Source of the DNA: Segatella copri | GTDB taxonomy: Bacteria > Bacteroidota > Bacteroidia > Bacteroidales > Bacteroidaceae | Length of the DNA: 64,000 nt | Direction: 5' to 3' | Assembly (NCBI RefSeq): GCF_015074785.1 | Contig: NZ_CP042464.1 | Span: 1 to 64,000 of the forward strand | In this document: piece after piece, positions 46,938 to 56,861 of the stretch | Layout: each line of letters begins with the position of its first letter | Numbering within the stretch: position 1 is the first letter of the stretch | Position numbers and translations under genes: made by a program | The notes under the pieces: generated by a model | Told to the model about the DNA's origin: nothing | The model's input: the letters and a program-made list of their open reading frames with translations, nothing else | The model's database searches: none

Positions 46938-49256
46938 ATGAAGAAAATATTATTATCTATTTCAATGTTGGCATTGGCTTATACAGCCAGTGCCAATGTT
47001 CCAGTTATCAAGAGCGACCCTAAGATAGAGGCTCAGGTAGAACAAACCCTGAAGAAACTCACCTTGGAGGAAAAGATAGGTCAGATGATGGAATTGGTGA
47101 CCGACCTCTTTGGTGCCAACGACAAGAACGGTGTGTTCTATATCGACGAGCACAAGACCGATTCTATCCTTTCCCGCTATAAGATTGGCTCTATCCTCAA
47201 CGCTCCAAATACCTGCGCTCCTACAGCCAAGCAGTGGGAGAAGTACATCGCGCAAATCCAGAAGATTTCGATGAAGCGCATCGGCATCCCTTGTGTCTTC
47301 GGTCTCGACCAGAACCATGGTTCTACTTATACACAGGGCGGAACCCTCTTCCCGCAGAACATCAATGTGGCTGCCTCCTTTAATCGTGAGATAGCTCGCC
47401 GTTCGGCTGAGGCTACCGCTTATGAGACTCGTGCGGTGAGCGTGCCTTGGACTTACAGTCCTACCGTTGATCTCGGTCGTGATGCCCGTTGGCCTCGCAT
47501 CTGGGAGAACTTTGGTGAAGATTGCTACCTCAGTTCAGAGATGGGCAAGGCGATGGTCTATGGTTTCCAGGGTGAGGACCCAAACAACATCGACCAGTAT
47601 CACATTGCCACTTCCATGAAGCACTTCATGGGCTATGGTGTGCCTTGGACTGGTAAAGACCGTACGCCAGCCTATATCTCTCCTGCCGATTTGCGAGAGA
47701 AGCACTTCGCTCCTTTCCTGGCGGGTCTGCAGGCTGGAGCCTTGACCGTGATGGTGAATTCCGCTTCCGTCAATGGTATGCCGATGCATGCCAACAAGGA
47801 CATCCTGACAGGATGGCTGAAGGAAGAGACTGGATGGGATGGTGTGCTCATCACCGACTGGGCAGACATCAACAATCTCTATACTCGTGAGATGGTGGCA
47901 AAGGACAAGAAGGATGCGCTCCGCATTGCCATCAATGCCGGTATCGACATGATTATGGAACCTTATTCTTGCGATGCTTGTGGCTATCTTGTAGAACTGG
48001 TGAAGGAAGGTAAGATTCCGATGAGTCGTATCGATGATGCCTGCCGTCGTGTGCTTCGCATGAAATACCGTCTTGACCTCTTCAAGAACCCAACCCAGAA
48101 ACTCAAGAATTATCCTAAGTTTGGTGGTGAGGAGTTTGCCAAGCTCGCCTTGGAGGGAGCTACCGAGAGTATGGTGCTCCTGAAGAATGAAGGCAATATC
48201 CTGCCTTTGCAGCATGGCAAGAAGATTCTCCTTACGGGTCCTAATGCCAATCAGATGCGCTGCCTGGATGGTGGATGGAGCTATACCTGGCAGGGACATC
48301 GTGCCGATGAGTTTGCCGGCAAGTACAATACCATCTATGAGGCATTCTGTAATGAGTATGGCAAGGAGAATGTCATCCTGAACCAGGGTGTTACCTATAA
48401 TGAGAAAGGCAAGTACTGGGAGGAGAACGAACCTCAGATTCAAGGCGCAGTTGATGCAGCAAAGGATGTTGACATCATCGTGGCTTGCATTGGCGAGAAC
48501 TCCTATACAGAGACTCCAGGCAACCTGACCGACCTTTGGCTCTCAGAGAACCAGCGTAATCTCGTGAAGGAACTCGCCAAGACCGGTAAGCCTGTCGTTC
48601 TGGTATTGAATGAAGGTCGTCCTCGTCTCATCGCTGACATCGAACCATTGGCACAGGGCATCATCGACATCCTTATCCCTGGCAACATGGGCGGCGATGC
48701 CTTGGTAGGCTTGGTATCGGGCAAGTCAAACTTCAGTGGCAAGATGCCTTACACCTATCCTAAGGAAATCAATTCGCTCGCCAACTATGACTTCAAGAAG
48801 AGTGAGGAGGTGGGTACGATGGAAGGTGCTTACGACTACAATGCGAAGATTACCCAGCAGTGGGGCTTCGGATATGGTTTGAGTTATACCACTTACAAAT
48901 ATAGCAACCTGAAGGTTTCTCAGTCTGATTTCCGCCACGGCGACATCATCAAGGTGAGCGTGGATGTGAAGAATACGGGCAAGGTGGCAGGCAAGGAGAG
49001 TGTCCTCCTGTTCAGTAGCGATCTCATCGCCAGTATGGTGCCTGATGGCCGTCGTCTCCGTGCCTTCGACAAGGTGGAACTTCAGCCTGGTGAGACCAAG
49101 ACCATGACATTTGAATTAAAGGCAGACGATTTGGCCTTCGTAGGTTGGAATGGCAAATGGAGATTGGAGGAAGGCGACTTCAAATTGATGATTGCCGACC
49201 AGAGTGCTGATATCCATTGCACTGATACTTATCAGTGGTCTACTGCCAACCGATAA
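46938..49256 (+). CDS. GH3 family beta-glucosidase (BglX-like)
   Basis: A 772-aa periplasmic enzyme with signal peptide (LALAYTASA). The GH3 N-terminal barrel shows [41 protein letters not shown] and the nucleophile Asp in [10 protein letters not shown] (about 306). The second domain contains [17 protein letters not shown], and a fibronectin-III-like end ([14 protein letters not shown]) completes it. It would release glucose from beta-linked oligosaccharides imported by SusC/SusD. It closes PUL 2, with a terminator about 30 bp on. Confidence 0.95.
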   Translation: MKKILLSISMLALAYTASANVPVIKSDPKIEAQVEQTLKKLTLEEKIGQMMELVTDLFGANDKNGVFYIDEHKTDSILSRYKIGSILNAPNTCAPTAKQWEKYIAQIQKISMKRIGIPCVFGLDQNHGSTYTQGGTLFPQNINVAASFNREIARRSAEATAYETRAVSVPWTYSPTVDLGRDARWPRIWENFGEDCYLSSEMGKAMVYGFQGEDPNNIDQYHIATSMKHFMGYGVPWTGKDRTPAYISPADLREKHFAPFLAGLQAGALTVMVNSASVNGMPMHANKDILTGWLKEETGWDGVLITDWADINNLYTREMVAKDKKDALRIAINAGIDMIMEPYSCDACGYLVELVKEGKIPMSRIDDACRRVLRMKYRLDLFKNPTQKLKNYPKFGGEEFAKLALEGATESMVLLKNEGNILPLQHGKKILLTGPNANQMRCLDGGWSYTWQGHRADEFAGKYNTIYEAFCNEYGKENVILNQGVTYNEKGKYWEENEPQIQGAVDAAKDVDIIVACIGENSYTETPGNLTDLWLSENQRNLVKELAKTGKPVVLVLNEGRPRLIADIEPLAQGIIDILIPGNMGGDALVGLVSGKSNFSGKMPYTYPKEINSLANYDFKKSEEVGTMEGAYDYNAKITQQWGFGYGLSYTTYKYSNLKVSQSDFRHGDIIKVSVDVKNTGKVAGKESVLLFSSDLIASMVPDGRRLRAFDKVELQPGETKTMTFELKADDLAFVGWNGKWRLEEGDFKLMIADQSADIHCTDTYQWSTANR

Positions 49257-49283
49257 TGTATATTTAAAAGAAGAGTTAAAGAA

Positions 49284-49316
49284 AAGAGCGTGCCAATAGT
49301 GGTGCTCTCTTTTTGT
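49284..49316 (+). terminator. Terminator of PUL 2
   Basis: AAAGAGCGTGCCA / TGGTGCTCTCTTTTT stem and T-run after the GH3 gene. Confidence 0.75.
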
Positions 49317-49448
49317 TTGCATAGTTAAATGCTGAAGAGTTAAATATCTACAAGAATCCCCCATGATGTTTGGTGTTATGTCTTGAAATGATTACTTTTG
49401 CAAATCATAATTTTTGCAGATTTACAGAATCATTCAAAACAAGGATAA

Positions 49449-50762
49449 ATGGAAATAGTAATTGGAATCATCATAGGGCTTGCCATCGGATTCTTCGTGG
49501 GGAAACTGCTGGAAGCAAAAAGTGCTGGAGAGGAGAAAACCCAGCTCGTAGCGAAGGCTCAGGTGCTGGCGGCTAACATCGAACAGATAAAACTGCATCA
49601 TGCTTCTGAGGTTCAATCAATGAAATCTCAAATGGAGAGCGAGCGGCTGTATGCGGCGAAGCTCAGAGCGGAAAGCGACCAGCAGTGGGCACAGAAACTC
49701 GAGAGCCTGAAGCAGGAAATGCAGCGAATGACGATAGAACAGCAGAAGGTGGCGGCTGAGCAGCTGGCTGCCAAGCAGTCGGCTCTGCAGGAAAACAACC
49801 GTCTGCAGATGGATGAACTCCTGAAACCTATCAAGGAACAGTTTGCTGATTTCAAGAAATCGGTAGAGGAGAGCAAAACCCAGAACGAGGTGAACAAGAA
49901 GGAACTGCAGAATACCTTCGAGGCAACGATGAAACTCTTCCAGCAGGAACAGCAGCAGGCTGTACTGAACCTGAAGGAGCAGACCGAGAAGATTGGCTCC
50001 GATGCTGCCAACCTGACCAAGGCATTGAAGGGCGACAGCAAGATGCAGGGCGACTGGGGCGAGATGGTGCTGGAAACTATCCTGGAGAACAGCGGACTTC
50101 GTAAAGATGAGGAATTCTTCATTCAGGAGAATACGAAAGATGAAGAGGGAAAGAACTACCGTCCGGATGTCATCGTCAGATTCCCGGAAGGCAGAAGTGT
50201 GGTCATCGATTCCAAGGTTTCGCTTACCGCTTATTCCGATGCTCTGGCAGCTGAAGATGAGGCTGAACAGGAACGCCTGATGAAGGCACATGCGCTGAGC
50301 GTACGAAAGCACATCGATGAACTGGCAGCCAAAGACTATTCCAAGCTGGTGGATGATGCCATCGGCTTCGTACTGATGTTCATCCCTAACGAGACCAGCT
50401 ATATCGCAGCGATGAAGCAGCAGCCGGATCTCAGCCGCTATGCTTATCAGAAGAAGATTATCATCATCTCACCAAGCAATCTGCTCATGGCACTCCAGCT
50501 TGCCTATAATCTCTGGCAGTATGACCGGCAGAACAAGAATGTGGAGAAAATCGTGAAGACGGCTGCTGACCTGTATGATAAGGTGGCTGGCTTCGAAGAT
50601 ACTTTCCTGGGCATCGGCGATTTGATAACCCGCCTTTCGGGAACCTTCGATAAGGCAAAGAAGCAACTCTATGACGGCACCGGCAATGTGATGAGAAGGG
50701 TAGAGAGCCTGAAGGGACTTGGCGTTACGCCGAAGAAGCAAATCAAATCGCTGGAAGAATAG
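49449..50762 (+). CDS. rmuC: DNA recombination protein RmuC homologue
   Basis: A 437-aa protein with one N-terminal membrane helix (IGIIIGLAIGFFVGKLL), a long coiled coil (about 30-190) and the RmuC domain (about 200-420). Conserved parts are GDWGEMVLETILENSGLRKDEEF, YRPDVIVRFPEGRSVVIDSKVSLTAY and IGFVLMFIPNETSYIAAM. RmuC limits inversions at short inverted repeats and has a predicted nuclease-like core (DSKVSL). Promoter: -7 box TACTTTTG (49393-49400). The last 18 bp of the gene are repeated just after the stop. Confidence 0.93.
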   Translation: MEIVIGIIIGLAIGFFVGKLLEAKSAGEEKTQLVAKAQVLAANIEQIKLHHASEVQSMKSQMESERLYAAKLRAESDQQWAQKLESLKQEMQRMTIEQQKVAAEQLAAKQSALQENNRLQMDELLKPIKEQFADFKKSVEESKTQNEVNKKELQNTFEATMKLFQQEQQQAVLNLKEQTEKIGSDAANLTKALKGDSKMQGDWGEMVLETILENSGLRKDEEFFIQENTKDEEGKNYRPDVIVRFPEGRSVVIDSKVSLTAYSDALAAEDEAEQERLMKAHALSVRKHIDELAAKDYSKLVDDAIGFVLMFIPNETSYIAAMKQQPDLSRYAYQKKIIIISPSNLLMALQLAYNLWQYDRQNKNVEKIVKTAADLYDKVAGFEDTFLGIGDLITRLSGTFDKAKKQLYDGTGNVMRRVESLKGLGVTPKKQIKSLEE

Positions 50763-50791
50763 AAAAGCTGATTAAATCGCTGGAAGAATAG
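50745..50791 (+). repeat. Direct duplication of the rmuC 3' end
   Basis: AAATCGCTGGAAGAATAG occurs at 50745-50762 (ending with the stop codon) and again at 50774-50791. A small local duplication outside the reading frame. Confidence 0.85.
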
Positions 50792-50815
50792 GAAAATGAA
50801 AGCTAAAGATAAAAA

Positions 50816-50853
50816 GAAGAGGATGTGGGGGCGAGAACTTACGTCCTCTTTTC
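50816..50853 (+). terminator. Terminator of rmuC
   Basis: AGAGGATG / CGTCCTCT stem followed by TTTTCTG. The rest of the gap to 51080 holds the uxuB promoter and nothing else that I recognise. Confidence 0.7.
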
Positions 50854-51013
50854 TGTTTTTCTGATGTAACCCTTTTTTTATTTGATGTAACATAATCGTT
50901 AAAAACGGGTTCATCTGATCCGTGACGTTTGCCGTTTCGCTCAAATGTATTTGCAAATCGTTCATTTTATGAAATTATAGCCTTTGAAATGAGCGGGTTT
51001 CGATTTTTCTTTG

Positions 51014-51021
51014 TATTTTTG
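51014..51021 (+). promoter_or_regulatory. Promoter -7 box of uxuB-uxuA
   Basis: TATTTTTG, 60 bp upstream of the uxuB ATG; no clear -33 partner at 19-21 bp. Confidence 0.5.
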
Positions 51022-51080
51022 CCACGCCTATTCGGAAAGATAGGCGAGTACATGGAACAATCAAAAAATACCGTATAATC

Positions 51081-52670
51081 ATGAAACTGAACGAAATTCT
51101 TTCAGACAGCTTTAATGCTGCAGAATGGGAAGCTAAGGGTTATGAGCTTCCTAAGTATGACATCGCAGCCGTAGCTAAGAAGACTCACGACGAGCCTACT
51201 TGGGTTCACTTCGGCGCAGGTAACATCTTCCGTGCTTTCCCGGCAGCCATCCTCAACGATGCGCTCAATACAGGCAAGTATGATCGTGGTGTAATCGTGG
51301 CAGAAAGCTTCGACTACGAAATCATCGATAAGGCTTATCGCCCTTATCATAACCTCTCGCTTCTCGTAAGCCTCCAGAGCAACGGAACCATCGAGAAGAA
51401 GGTCATCGCTTCTATCACAGAAAGCCTCAAGGCGGATAAGCAGTTTGCTGACGACTGGGCGCGTCTGGTTCAGATTTTCCAGGCTCCAACTTTGCAGATG
51501 GTAACTTTCACCATCACAGAGAAGGGATATTCTTATAATGATGCCGATTTGGCACGTGGTCTTGATGCAGTATTTGCTATGGGTAAGCTTACTGCTCTTC
51601 TCTATGAGCGTTATAAGGCTGGCAAGTTGCCACTTACTCTTCAGTCTACCGACAACTGTTCTCACAACGGCGACCATGTTAAGGCTGGCGTAAAGGCTTA
51701 TGCTGAGCGCTGGGCACAGGATGGTATCGTAGAGGCTGGTTTCGTAGATTATATCAATGACAGCAGCAAGATTACCTATCCTTGGTCTATGATTGATAAG
51801 ATTACTCCTCGTCCTCACGAGAAGGTACAGGCGATGCTTGACGAGGATGGTTTCGAGGACAACGATACCATCATCACCGAGAAGCATACATTTACGGCTC
51901 CTTTCGTGAATGCAGAGGAAGTGCAGTATCTCGTTTGCGAGGATACTTATACCAACGGTCGTCCGCCATTGGAGTTGGGCGGTGCGCTCTATACCACCCG
52001 CAAGACTGTAGATGAGGTTGAGACCATGAAGGTAACCACCTGTCTGAACCCTCTCCATACAGCGATGTCAATCTATGGTTGCATGCTCGACTACACCCTG
52101 ATTTCTGCCGAGATGGCTGATGAGGACCTTCGTGCCTTCATCCAGAAGATTGGTTATATCGAGGCGATGCCAGTAGTAACAGATCCAGGTGTATTGAACC
52201 CATACGAGTTTATCGGCACCGTTATCAACAAGCGTCTGCCTAACCCATTCATGCCAGATGCTCCTCAGCGTATCGCTACCGATACCAGCCAGAAACTCTC
52301 TATCCGTTTCGGTGAGACTATCAAGAAGTACATCGACCGCGGTCTCGACAAGAGCAATCTCGTGTTGATTCCTCTGGTATTGGCAGGTTATGCCCGTTAT
52401 CTCAAGGCATTGGATGATAACCTGAAGCCATTCGAGCCATCTTCTGACCCATTGTTGGCAGAACTGCAGGCCATCGTAGCTCCTCTGGAGGTAGGCAAGG
52501 CTGATCAGGACTACTCTTGTCTTAAGAACCTCTATTCTCGCAAGGATGTATTTGGTCTCGATCTCTATGAGGCTGGCTTCGGCGAGCAGATTGAGGGCAT
52601 GGTGAAGGAACTCTTCGCTGGCGAGGGTGCTGTAAGAAAGACATTGCACAAGTATGTTTCTGCAAGATAA
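51081..52670 (+). CDS. uxuB: Mannitol dehydrogenase family oxidoreductase, probable fructuronate reductase
   Basis: A 529-aa member of the polyol-specific long-chain dehydrogenase family. The N-terminal Rossmann part has VHFGAGNIFRAFPAAILNDAL, followed by ITEKGYSYN, STDNCSHNGDHVKAGVKAYAERW and the catalytic Lys region MIDKITPRPHE. It is 30 bp upstream of uxuA, so it most likely reduces D-fructuronate to D-mannonate (or the reverse) in hexuronate degradation. Other family members use mannitol or tagaturonate, but the uxuA neighbour favours fructuronate. Confidence 0.9.
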   Translation: MKLNEILSDSFNAAEWEAKGYELPKYDIAAVAKKTHDEPTWVHFGAGNIFRAFPAAILNDALNTGKYDRGVIVAESFDYEIIDKAYRPYHNLSLLVSLQSNGTIEKKVIASITESLKADKQFADDWARLVQIFQAPTLQMVTFTITEKGYSYNDADLARGLDAVFAMGKLTALLYERYKAGKLPLTLQSTDNCSHNGDHVKAGVKAYAERWAQDGIVEAGFVDYINDSSKITYPWSMIDKITPRPHEKVQAMLDEDGFEDNDTIITEKHTFTAPFVNAEEVQYLVCEDTYTNGRPPLELGGALYTTRKTVDEVETMKVTTCLNPLHTAMSIYGCMLDYTLISAEMADEDLRAFIQKIGYIEAMPVVTDPGVLNPYEFIGTVINKRLPNPFMPDAPQRIATDTSQKLSIRFGETIKKYIDRGLDKSNLVLIPLVLAGYARYLKALDDNLKPFEPSSDPLLAELQAIVAPLEVGKADQDYSCLKNLYSRKDVFGLDLYEAGFGEQIEGMVKELFAGEGAVRKTLHKYVSAR

Positions 52671-52700
52671 TTGATTAACGACTTATACATTATATAATAT

Positions 52701-53972
52701 ATGGAAAGAACATGGCGCTGGTTTGGCAAGAAAGATAAAATCACTCTTGCACAGTTGAAGCAGATTGGTGTTGAGGGCATCGTTACCGCATTGCACGATG
52801 TTCCTCTGGGTGAGGTTTGGACACGCGAGAAGATTCATGAACTCAAGGAGTACATCGAGTCTTATGGTATGAAATGGAGCGTGGTAGAGTCCTTACCAGT
52901 GGTTGAAACCCTGAAATATGGCGGTCCTGACCGTGATCATCAGATTGAGGTCTATAAGCAGAGTCTCCGCAACCTGGGCGAGGAAGGTATCAAGTGCATC
53001 TGCTACAACTTTATGCCTGTATTAGACTGGGCACGTACCGATTTGTCGCACGAGAATCCTAACGGAGCCAACAACCTCTATATGAATTGGGGCGAGTTTG
53101 CCTACTTTGATATCTATATCCTGCAGCGTGAAGGCGCTCGTGAGGATTGGGCAGAGTTCTCCAAGGAGCACAAGTGGGGCAGAGACCTGGTGGCTGAGGC
53201 TGATGAAATCAAGAAGACTTCTACACCTGAGCAGGATCATGCCTTGGTAGAGAATATCATCATCAAGACCCAGGGCTTCGTATCGGGTAACTTCAGCGAG
53301 GGCGATTCTGCTCCTGTCCAGAAGTTCCGCGACCTGTTGAAACTTTATGATGGCATCGACAAGAAGAAGTTGCAGGAGAACATGAAGTACTGGCTGGAGG
53401 CTATCATGCCTATCTGCGATGAGTACGATATCAATATGTGTGTTCACCCGGATGATCCTCCTTATCCTGTATTCGGTTTGCCAAGAATCATCGGTCGTGC
53501 CGAGGATATCCAGTGGATGCTCGATGCTGTGCCAAACAAGCACAATGGTTTGACTTTCTGTGCAGGTTCATTCTCTGCCGGCGAGCACAACGACTGTGTG
53601 GCAATGGCTAAGCAGTTTGCCGACCGCACTCACTTTGTTCATCTGCGCTCTTGCTACATCTTCCCTAACGGCAACTTTACAGAGGCTTCTCACTTGGGTG
53701 GTCGTGGCCATCTCATTGAACTTTGCCGCATCTTCGAGAAGGCTGAGCAGGAAGGCAAGTGCAATTCCGGCCGTCGATTGCCAATGCGAGTAGATCATGG
53801 TATGACCTTCACTGATGAGCCAGGTGGCGTATTCGATGAGAGCAATCATGGTCACAATGCCGGTTACACTCTTCTCGGCCGTATGTTTGCCATGGGTCAG
53901 ATTCAGGGTGTCATCGCGACAGTAGATGATGAACTGGGCATTGAGTATAAGCAGCCGGGATTCTATGATTAG
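52701..53972 (+). CDS. uxuA: Mannonate dehydratase
   Basis: A 423-aa enzyme converting D-mannonate to 2-keto-3-deoxy-gluconate. Motifs: RTWRWFGKKDKITLAQLKQIG at the start, ALHDVPLGEVWTREKI, VVESLPVVETLKYG, CVHPDDPPYPVFGLPRI (metal ligands), LTFCAGSFSAG and MRVDHGMTFTDEP near the end. Length and motifs match UxuA throughout. It is co-transcribed with uxuB. The next step enzymes (KDG kinase and aldolase) are not in this window. Confidence 0.96.
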   Translation: MERTWRWFGKKDKITLAQLKQIGVEGIVTALHDVPLGEVWTREKIHELKEYIESYGMKWSVVESLPVVETLKYGGPDRDHQIEVYKQSLRNLGEEGIKCICYNFMPVLDWARTDLSHENPNGANNLYMNWGEFAYFDIYILQREGAREDWAEFSKEHKWGRDLVAEADEIKKTSTPEQDHALVENIIIKTQGFVSGNFSEGDSAPVQKFRDLLKLYDGIDKKKLQENMKYWLEAIMPICDEYDINMCVHPDDPPYPVFGLPRIIGRAEDIQWMLDAVPNKHNGLTFCAGSFSAGEHNDCVAMAKQFADRTHFVHLRSCYIFPNGNFTEASHLGGRGHLIELCRIFEKAEQEGKCNSGRRLPMRVDHGMTFTDEPGGVFDESNHGHNAGYTLLGRMFAMGQIQGVIATVDDELGIEYKQPGFYD

Positions 53973-54050
53973 TTGATAGCTTATAGTTTATAATTTATAG
54001 TTATAGGCTATTAAGCGATTTGAAATTCAGGTTAGATAAAATACGAAAAA

Positions 54051-54083
54051 GGCTAGCGTTTCTGATAAGCGCTAGCTTTTTTT
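54051..54083 (+). terminator. Terminator of uxuB-uxuA
   Basis: GGCTAGCG (54051-54058) and CGCTAGC (54070-54076) stem followed by seven Ts. Confidence 0.9.
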
Positions 54084-54123
54084 GTGCTGATTTTATGGTT
54101 ACTGGCTAAATATACTGCTCATT

Positions 54124-54209
54124 TTAGCCAATAATGCTTAAAAATAGGTGTTATTGGCTGAAAATTATATAAGAAATAGCCAATAATTACTTTTTTCTTG
54201 CTATTTTTG
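54124..54209 (+). promoter_or_regulatory. Promoter of the AAA ATPase gene with repeated AGCCAATAA motif
   Basis: The motif AGCCAATAA occurs at 54126-54134 and 54178-54186 and inverted as TTATTGGCT at 54151-54159, about 25 bp apart. They lie upstream of the -7 box TATTTTTG (54202-54209). Possible regulator-binding sites. Confidence 0.5.
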
Positions 54210-54243
54210 CAAATGGTTAGAAATTAAAGCAGGAGAATAAGAA

Positions 54244-55674
54244 ATGAAGAATAATATTATCGGCAGAAAGAGTGAACAGGATACCTTGGCACGTATATAC
54301 GAGTCAAGGCAGTCGGAATTTGTGGCAGTATGCGGACGCCGCAGAGTGGGGAAAACGTTTCTTGTGCGCGAATATTTTGAGCAGGAAATGGTGTTTCAGA
54401 CATCAGGATTGGCGGGCGGAAACACACAGGAGCAGTTGAAAAACTTCTTTTATACGCTTCGACGTTATGATAGGAATGTAACCTCTGTTCCCCACGACTG
54501 GCTTGATGCTTTCGAGATGCTTATCTCTTATCTCGACTCTTTGAACGGGATAGAACGTAAGGTGATTTTTCTTGATGAACTGCCTTGGATGGATACTGCA
54601 GGCTCTAATTTTATCTCTGCCCTGGAGCATTTCTGGAATGGATGGGCCTCTGCACGTCGCGACATCGTTCTCATTGTCTGCGGCTCTGCCACTTCCTGGA
54701 TGATGGATAAACTTATCAATAACCATGGCGGACTTTATGGTCGTCTTACTCATCGTCTTTTCCTGCAGCCTTTTTCTCTTGGGGAGTCGGAAGCATTTCT
54801 GAATACTAAGGGGATGATGTTGTCCAGATATGAACTGGCTGAACTTTATATGATATTGGGAGGAATCCCATATTACCTGAATCTTTTGGACGAGCGGTTA
54901 AGTTTGGCTCAGAATATAGACCGTCTGCTGTTCAATCCCAATGGGCAGTTGTACAATGAGTTTACGATTCTCTATCGCTCTCTGTTTAAGGATTCTGAGG
55001 CATACGTCAAAGTGGTAGAATGCCTGAACGAGCGTGGTTATGGTATGATGCGCTCGGAAATAGCCGATGCCACAGGAATGAAGTCGGGCAAATCGTTGAC
55101 CACGATTCTCGACAATCTGGAATCTTGCGGCTTCATCAGAAAGTATGTCAACTATGGCTGTTCTACCCGAAAGTCTCTCTATCAGTTGGTCGATTTCTTC
55201 ACCTTGTTCTATTTCCGTTTTCTGCGCGATAGCTCTTTTCGTAATCTTCTGTATTGGAGCAAATTGCAGCGCACGCCCCGTTTTTATGCCTGGGCTGGAG
55301 TCTCTTTCGAGATATTGGCGATGAATCATATCGACCAGGTGAAGCAGCGGTTGGGAATTTCTGGTGTGGCTACCCAGTTGTATTCCTGGCGAAGCAAGAG
55401 TGATGCCGGAGCGGCGGAGCGGGCAGCCCAGATAGACATGGTGATAGAGCGTGGTGACAATACCATCAATCTTTGTGAAATGAAGTTTTCGGAGAGTGAG
55501 TTTGCCATCAATAAGGATTACGAGAAGATTCTGAGAAACAAAATCGTCCGCTTTATGGAGGAAACAAAGACCCGAAAGTCGATACAACTGACGTTTATCA
55601 GCAGTTATGGTCTTCAGCGGAATATGTATTCGGGCATAGCCCAGAATGAAGTGGTGCTCAATGATTTGTTTTGA
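54244..55674 (+). CDS. AAA-family ATPase with C-terminal DUF234 nuclease-like domain
   Basis: A 476-aa cytoplasmic protein. The N-terminal ATPase_2/AAA_14-type domain carries Walker A GRRRVGKTFLV (about 31-41), Walker B VIFLDELPWMD (about 107-117) and sensor-like VCGSATSWM. A winged-helix region follows (about 255-310, MMRSEIADATGMKSGKSLTTIL) and then a DUF234 restriction-endonuclease-like end (QIDMVIERGDNTINLCEMKFS, with a D-x-E-x-K pattern). Such proteins are common accessory genes in Bacteroidota, with unknown targets. Its end overlaps the convergent lipoprotein gene by 17 bp. Confidence 0.88.
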   Translation: MKNNIIGRKSEQDTLARIYESRQSEFVAVCGRRRVGKTFLVREYFEQEMVFQTSGLAGGNTQEQLKNFFYTLRRYDRNVTSVPHDWLDAFEMLISYLDSLNGIERKVIFLDELPWMDTAGSNFISALEHFWNGWASARRDIVLIVCGSATSWMMDKLINNHGGLYGRLTHRLFLQPFSLGESEAFLNTKGMMLSRYELAELYMILGGIPYYLNLLDERLSLAQNIDRLLFNPNGQLYNEFTILYRSLFKDSEAYVKVVECLNERGYGMMRSEIADATGMKSGKSLTTILDNLESCGFIRKYVNYGCSTRKSLYQLVDFFTLFYFRFLRDSSFRNLLYWSKLQRTPRFYAWAGVSFEILAMNHIDQVKQRLGISGVATQLYSWRSKSDAGAAERAAQIDMVIERGDNTINLCEMKFSESEFAINKDYEKILRNKIVRFMEETKTRKSIQLTFISSYGLQRNMYSGIAQNEVVLNDLF

Positions 55675-56077
55675 GCTCCACTTCCTCCACATATTTCACC
55701 AGTGAATCCTTGCCATTGAGGAGATAGAAGTCTACACGAACCACGTGGTTGATATCGGCATTGCCCTTTACCTTGATGTGTCGGGTCTTGCTGTACATCA
55801 TCGTGTCGCGGCGTGAAGGATAGGATACGAGCTCGATGAGGTCTTTGGTAGAATTGCTGCCCACATAATAGATGCCTACACTGTCTTTTCCGTTCTTGAT
55901 GGCAGCAATCTTCGCCATCTTCTTGGCATGAGCCGCAGAGGTATCTATCGGGTAAAACTCGCTGGCAGCTACCGTGTCGCCGTCATGCTGGTCGGGTGCA
56001 AACTTGCAGCTGGTACCCGTCGTAGTGATAAAGGATGCAGCAGCCAGGACTGCCACAAAGTATAATATTTTCTTCAT
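55658..56077 (-). CDS. Small hypothetical lipoprotein
   Basis: A 139-aa protein with a hydrophobic N-terminus (ILYFVAVLAAASFITTTGTSC) and a probable lipidated Cys near 23, then a soluble domain ending VDFYLLNGKDSLVKYVEEVELK. The family is not recognised. Promoter: -7 box TACTTTTG on the minus strand (56140-56147). The 3' end overlaps the ATPase gene tail-to-tail by 17 bp, with no terminator visible between them. Confidence 0.75.
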   Translation of the reverse strand: MKKILYFVAVLAAASFITTTGTSCKFAPDQHDGDTVAASEFYPIDTSAAHAKKMAKIAAIKNGKDSVGIYYVGSNSTKDLIELVSYPSRRDTMMYSKTRHIKVKGNADINHVVRVDFYLLNGKDSLVKYVEEVELKTNH

Positions 56078-56159
56078 TGTTATTTCCTTTCTTTTCTTTT
56101 AAAGAATCCTGTTTTGTTCGCAAAATGCGTTATCGGCTGCAAAAGTACAAAAAATAACT

Positions 56160-56400
56160 CGAAAAGCCATACCTTTTTTATCTTTTTCCTTTTAATACTT
56201 CGGATGGAGAGACGTGTGCGGAAGCTGGGCGGAAGGAGTTGTGGGGATAGTATGGAAGAAGTTATGGGGATGGCATGGAAGGAGCGGTATGGAAGGTGTT
56301 AGAAGGTATGGTAGATATGGATGGAATGGAAGGAATGGATGGAATTCCGTGCAAAGATACAACTTTTCTCTGATACTGCCAAATTTGGGGGTGTGATAAG
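56160..56400. other. Purine-rich, degenerate GGAATGG/GGAAGG stretch
   Basis: The first part of a gene-free interval (56078-56995). From 56200 to 56345 the plus strand is G/A-rich with many imperfect repeats of GGAAGG, TATGGAAG and GGATGGAATGG. No credible gene is seen. A minus-strand -7 box TATCTTTG lies at 56351-56358. Confidence 0.5.
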
Positions 56401-56447
56401 GAAATGTTTGAAATGTGCTTTCAGATTGAAAGTAGTTAAACTTCCTT

Positions 56448-56513
56448 ACTCATAGTTTTGCGGGTGACAACTCATAGTTTTATGGGTCGCAACTCATAGC
56501 TTTGCTCTCTTAA
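56448..56513. repeat. Three tandem 22-bp repeats
   Basis: ACTCATAGTTTTG-CGGGTGACA-type units start at 56448, 56470 and 56492 with small changes. Three degenerate units with no spacers are not a CRISPR. Confidence 0.75.
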
Positions 56514-56571
56514 AGTATATAGTTAAGCAGTAAATCAGGTGTTTACGAGGGTTATGATGTTTTTACTGCAA

Positions 56572-56774
56572 TGACTCAGTTCCTCAATAACTCAGTTCCT
56601 CAGTTTTTCTCTGACCCTTCACTTTTGTCTTTATTTAGAAGTTTATTATATATATATAATTATATATATATAATAATATATAATATATAACAATTTAAAA
56701 CAACTTTGAACTATAAGGGCTATATACCCCCTAGAAAAAAAACTGAGGAACTGAGTTATTGAGGAACTGAGTCA
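56572..56774. repeat. Perfect 37-bp inverted repeat around an AT-rich loop
   Basis: The arms at 56572-56608 and 56738-56774 are exact reverse complements of each other. Each arm contains CTCAGTTCCTCA twice. The 129-bp loop includes a long TATATA tract. The structure would form a large hairpin or cruciform. Confidence 0.9.
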
Positions 56775-56861
56775 ATGATAGAGACTTAGAATCTTACTCT
56801 TGATACTGTTGAATATGTGCTTATGTTAAAAGTTAAGTATCAGATTATCAGATAAATAAAA

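Noticed and set aside
56114..56302. Possible 62-codon gene in the purine-rich stretch
   Set aside because: It spans the lipoprotein promoter and low-complexity GGAAGG repeats, and its product has no protein-like features.
56448..56513. CRISPR-like spacing of repeated ACTCATAG units
   Set aside because: Only three degenerate 22-bp units in direct tandem, with no unique spacers and no cas genes.
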